Below the pieces are notes generated by a model that worked only from the letters and a program-made list of their open reading frames with translations, was not told the origin of the DNA and ran no database searches. Positions 61,090-64,000 of a DNA stretch of 64,000 nucleotides are shown piece after piece; position 1 is the first letter of the stretch; every line of letters starts with the position of its first letter. The stretch is taken from assembly GCA_965153455.1 (NCBI GenBank), contig OZ234496.1, positions 17,724,304-17,788,303 on the forward strand. Reading direction: 5' to 3'. Source of the stretch: Sphagnum compactum. Its lineage: Eukaryota > Bryophyta > Sphagnopsida > Sphagnales. A program made the position numbers and the translations under genes.

Positions 61090-61090
<1 letters not shown>

Positions 61091-63835
61091 GGGGTGGAGG
61101 GGCTGATTTTTGTGTATTTCTTATTTTGGCAACCAAGAGGGGATTGAATGGAAAATACATATTTGTTATTTAGTCTCTCCTTTATAAGCATAGCCAATAA
61201 ATATTTTGGTTTTGCAACCTTACAAATTTTTATTTATAAACACATTGTAGATTTGGAAAATGTACAAAGGAATAAGAAAAAAAAAAAGGGAGAATTTATA
61301 GGATGTCAAGTTAATTCAAATTAGATGTCAAAAAATCTCTCTGTGTCAAAAACTAACCGCTTGTAATAGGTCGATCATATTTCTCCATGTCAAAAACTGA
61401 CGACCTGCAATATGCTCTGGGGTGTGGAGTAGGCTCACCATCCCATGTCCTTCTCATGTGTTTCTCTTTCTTAGGTACGAAGAGGAGGCTGCAAGATTGA
61501 AATTGTGTACATAAGTGTTAAGATTTGTGCACCTCTCCATGAATTTAGAGAAGCATGTGATAAAAGCTTCTTGAATTCTTGTTTTAAATTCCTTTTAAGT
61601 TTACATGTCTTTTGCATGGGTCACATGCAAAGAGACATGCAACATTTGAATATTAGTTCACTAAGGTAACTTTTCAAAATAATTCAAGGCACCAATTTGA
61701 ACAATCTCATTGTTCACGTAGTTTTTTTCTAATTGCCAAGCACAAGCCTATTCCAATATATATGTGTATATTGTCTATAAGTGTATTATATCATAAAATG
61801 ATACACTTGAGAGACAATTGTAAATTTATCTGACCATCTTAACCTACAAACTTGTTCCCAATTGCACACCCTTCTTGGAGTCTTTCCTCTAGCCATCTAG
61901 TGTTATAGTTCATGAGCTCAATTTAAGACTTACCTTCCAAAATAAATTGGCCAACTTAAGGTAACCAAACTTAAAATGGAGAGTGTTGTCTATTAGTCAT
62001 GTATCTTTGTGTCAAAAGTAGATGCACATTGAAGTTTATATGGATATGTAATCAAAATAACTTGGAAAAGGTGAATCCCAACCACATCTATTAATGTTAT
62101 GGCAAGATTAGTTAATTAATGACCTTTATAAAGGGAAAGATCAAATATTAGTGGAAGCTAGAATCAAACCCATCATTAGCATATGAGGGATCAAATGATG
62201 ACCTTTTATGCAAATTTTGTAACATTGTATGCACCCCCATGCAACTAAAATCTAACCTTCAATTGGATGCAAAAAGGTTGATGAGTGATGGAGTTTGATT
62301 GTTGTGCAATCATGTCACATGCAACCAATCATGCACATTTGGGTACACTAATTGACATACACTATCACACAAGTTGACCGTTTCAGGTGTGGAAGGCTTG
62401 TTTGTTTTTTCGTCAAAAGGATTCATAGTGGCATGAAGAACATCATAAAGTAAAGTTAGAGGTTGAGACTATTTCCAAACACATAATTACATGACAATGA
62501 CCTAGACATTTAGAATTATGCCGATTTAATTTGTAATTCTCAAAAATACAATGCAAGGTTCAAATGTGCACAATGAAAGAAATCATTTCCAATAATCATT
62601 TGAAAGCATCTTAACCCTCTTGTGGATTTACTAGTTGGGTCTAAAAGGTTGAATAGGCATCAATTTGATGCAATGATTCTTTAAGCTCGTTGATGTGATG
62701 TGACAAATTTTCAAGCAAGCCCAAATACACAAAATGGTTCAAACAGAAGGGATGAAAATGCACATATGGTTGATGTTAAGGGGGTAGGATGAGTACATGG
62801 TTTGGATGAAGAAGGCATTTGGATGAGGACTAATCATGGAACGTTGTTAGTTTGAATTTTGAATTCTTGTTGTTTTTGGATCATGGTGATGTGATTTGGG
62901 ACTACCCAAAGGGAAGAGTTCTAGGGAAAAAAGAGGCATTTTTAGACACAAAATTTTGGGAAGAGTAAGAGGAGTTGTAGGTACTTTGTAGTAGAAAACC
63001 ACATATTCTATTTTGACATACCACTGATTTATTTTGTTGTTTTGGATTTTATTTCAATAAAACATAAAATCATGTTATAATTATGTTGTAATTCTAATGG
63101 AGTTTCAATAAAACAGATAAGTACAGACTTCTGTAGTGATTTATATGTTCATATTATTGTGTGAATTTTCTATAGTATCATAATATGATGAAATGAGTTG
63201 TAATTTAGTTTTTGGAGTTTTTTACAATATATTTTGAAGTGCAGATTTTGGTTATATGAAATAATCATGGATATGGTGTTTTAATGAATTACAAACTTCA
63301 GAATCAAAGCAGAAATAATGAATGTAGGCATATGAAATGCAAATATGTTGTTACAATAGAATGGAATAATTTTTGCAAGAATTAAATTCACTTCTACTAT
63401 TTGGCAACCATACTAGGGATTTGTTTTTGTTTTTATTACAATAACAAGTAGGTTTTTCTATAAATTTTGTTGTTGTACTGTAGATGAGAGGGTTCAGACG
63501 GGTGGTTTTGTTTTTTCTCAAAAATCTAAAAAAGTATGTTAGAAGTATTAGAGGTTTAAACAATTAATGCCATAAGGACTACAAAACGATCTACAAACTC
63601 TGAAGATGAAGGATTATGAAACAAGATGAATCAGATGGTAACCCGGAGTTTATAATGACAATTGGACTTCGAGGCAAATCGTCAAGTTATTGAAAGACGA
63701 ACAGAAGATAATCTTAAAAATGGAAACGAATATGTAGGGCTTACAAAAACCCCATATTGGAATTTGATGTTGGACAAATGAATTCTCAGAACAGAGGAAA
63801 AACCTATAGGGCACAAGTCATTTTTACCACAAGAA
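61090..63835. other. AT-rich intergenic DNA
   Basis: No gene, RNA or element boundary recognised on either strand. Confidence 0.5.
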
Positions 63836-64000
63836 CATTAGTAGAAAATGGCCATTTTGCAACTCGTCCATGCGACTAATTTTTAGTTGCAAGCGACATT
63901 TGCAACTAAAATCATAATAGTTGCGTTGGACAAGTTGCATTGACACTAGTCGCAAACGACAACAAATTTTGGATGAAAGAAAAAGTCAACAAAATACACT
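63836..64000 (+). mobile_element. Probable CACTA-type transposon terminus, cut by window end
   Basis: CATTAGTAGAAAATGGCCAT resembles CACTAGTAGAAAATGGCC-type CACTA termini with T for C at position 3. It is followed by dense GCGACT/AGTTGC/GCAACT motifs in both orientations (63858-63962), the subterminal repeat pattern of these elements. The other end lies outside the window. Confidence 0.5.

Noticed and set aside
60943-61197. Minus-strand frame with a long poly-proline run.
   Set aside because: The prolines are only the G36 homopolymer read backwards.
1-64000. tRNA, rRNA and CRISPR-type arrays.
   Set aside because: No cloverleaf-forming sequence, rRNA-like block or regularly spaced short palindromic repeats were found; the tandem arrays present have no unique spacers.

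Overview
The window looks like land-plant nuclear DNA. It is AT-rich and sparse in genes, the two recognisable cellular genes are of plant type with GT-AG introns, and the rest is mostly transposable-element debris (Ty3/gypsy, hAT, CACTA, foldback/MITE-like, LTR and SINE-like pieces). A Ty3 element with a fungal-looking chromovirus architecture hints at a non-angiosperm plant (fern, lycophyte, moss or gymnosperm). That last step is inference and weak.

Layout. 0-3.8 kb: AT-rich DNA with a 158-bp tandem repeat. 3.9-6.1 kb (minus): a complete three-exon polyol/monosaccharide transporter (PLT type, 644 aa predicted). 7-12.3 kb: repeats, including a 154-bp CACTA-type MITE, a 112-bp tandem array, an LTR/primer-binding-site junction and an LTR-like repeat with an inverted copy at 57.5 kb. 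13.6-15.0 kb (minus): a previously hidden small gene of three exons with TATA box, signal peptide and an eight-cysteine C-terminus. 16-22.5 kb: a foldback MITE with 8-bp target duplication, a hAT transposase fragment (minus) and a nearly full-length dead hAT transposase (plus). 26.6-29.2 kb: a heavily decayed tRNA-primed Ty3/gypsy element (plus). 29.5-35.3 kb: a much better preserved chromodomain Ty3 element (minus), bounded by LTRs and a perfect 5-bp target duplication. Its primer-binding site is complementary to its own LTR rather than to initiator tRNA, so it is a candidate self-priming element. 37.4-39.1 kb: a 1.7-kb non-autonomous CACTA element. 41-44 kb: unidentified decayed coding DNA. 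48-51.4 kb: a CATTA-ended MITE-like element and a foldback with tRNA-like boxes. 53.0-56.7 kb (plus): a complete eight-exon DCP1 (mRNA decapping activator) gene, 354 aa. 57-64 kb: tandem repeats, LTR-like and SINE-like sequence, a 36-nt poly-G tract and what looks like a CACTA terminus cut by the window end.

The transporter (membrane sugar/polyol uptake), the cysteine-rich secreted peptide and DCP1 (cytoplasmic mRNA turnover) are independent genes with separate promoters. Nothing suggests they work together. Most stop codons in the Ty3 element look like C-to-T changes, as expected for methylated, silenced repeats. All exon models, repeat boundaries and motif matches were made by eye.
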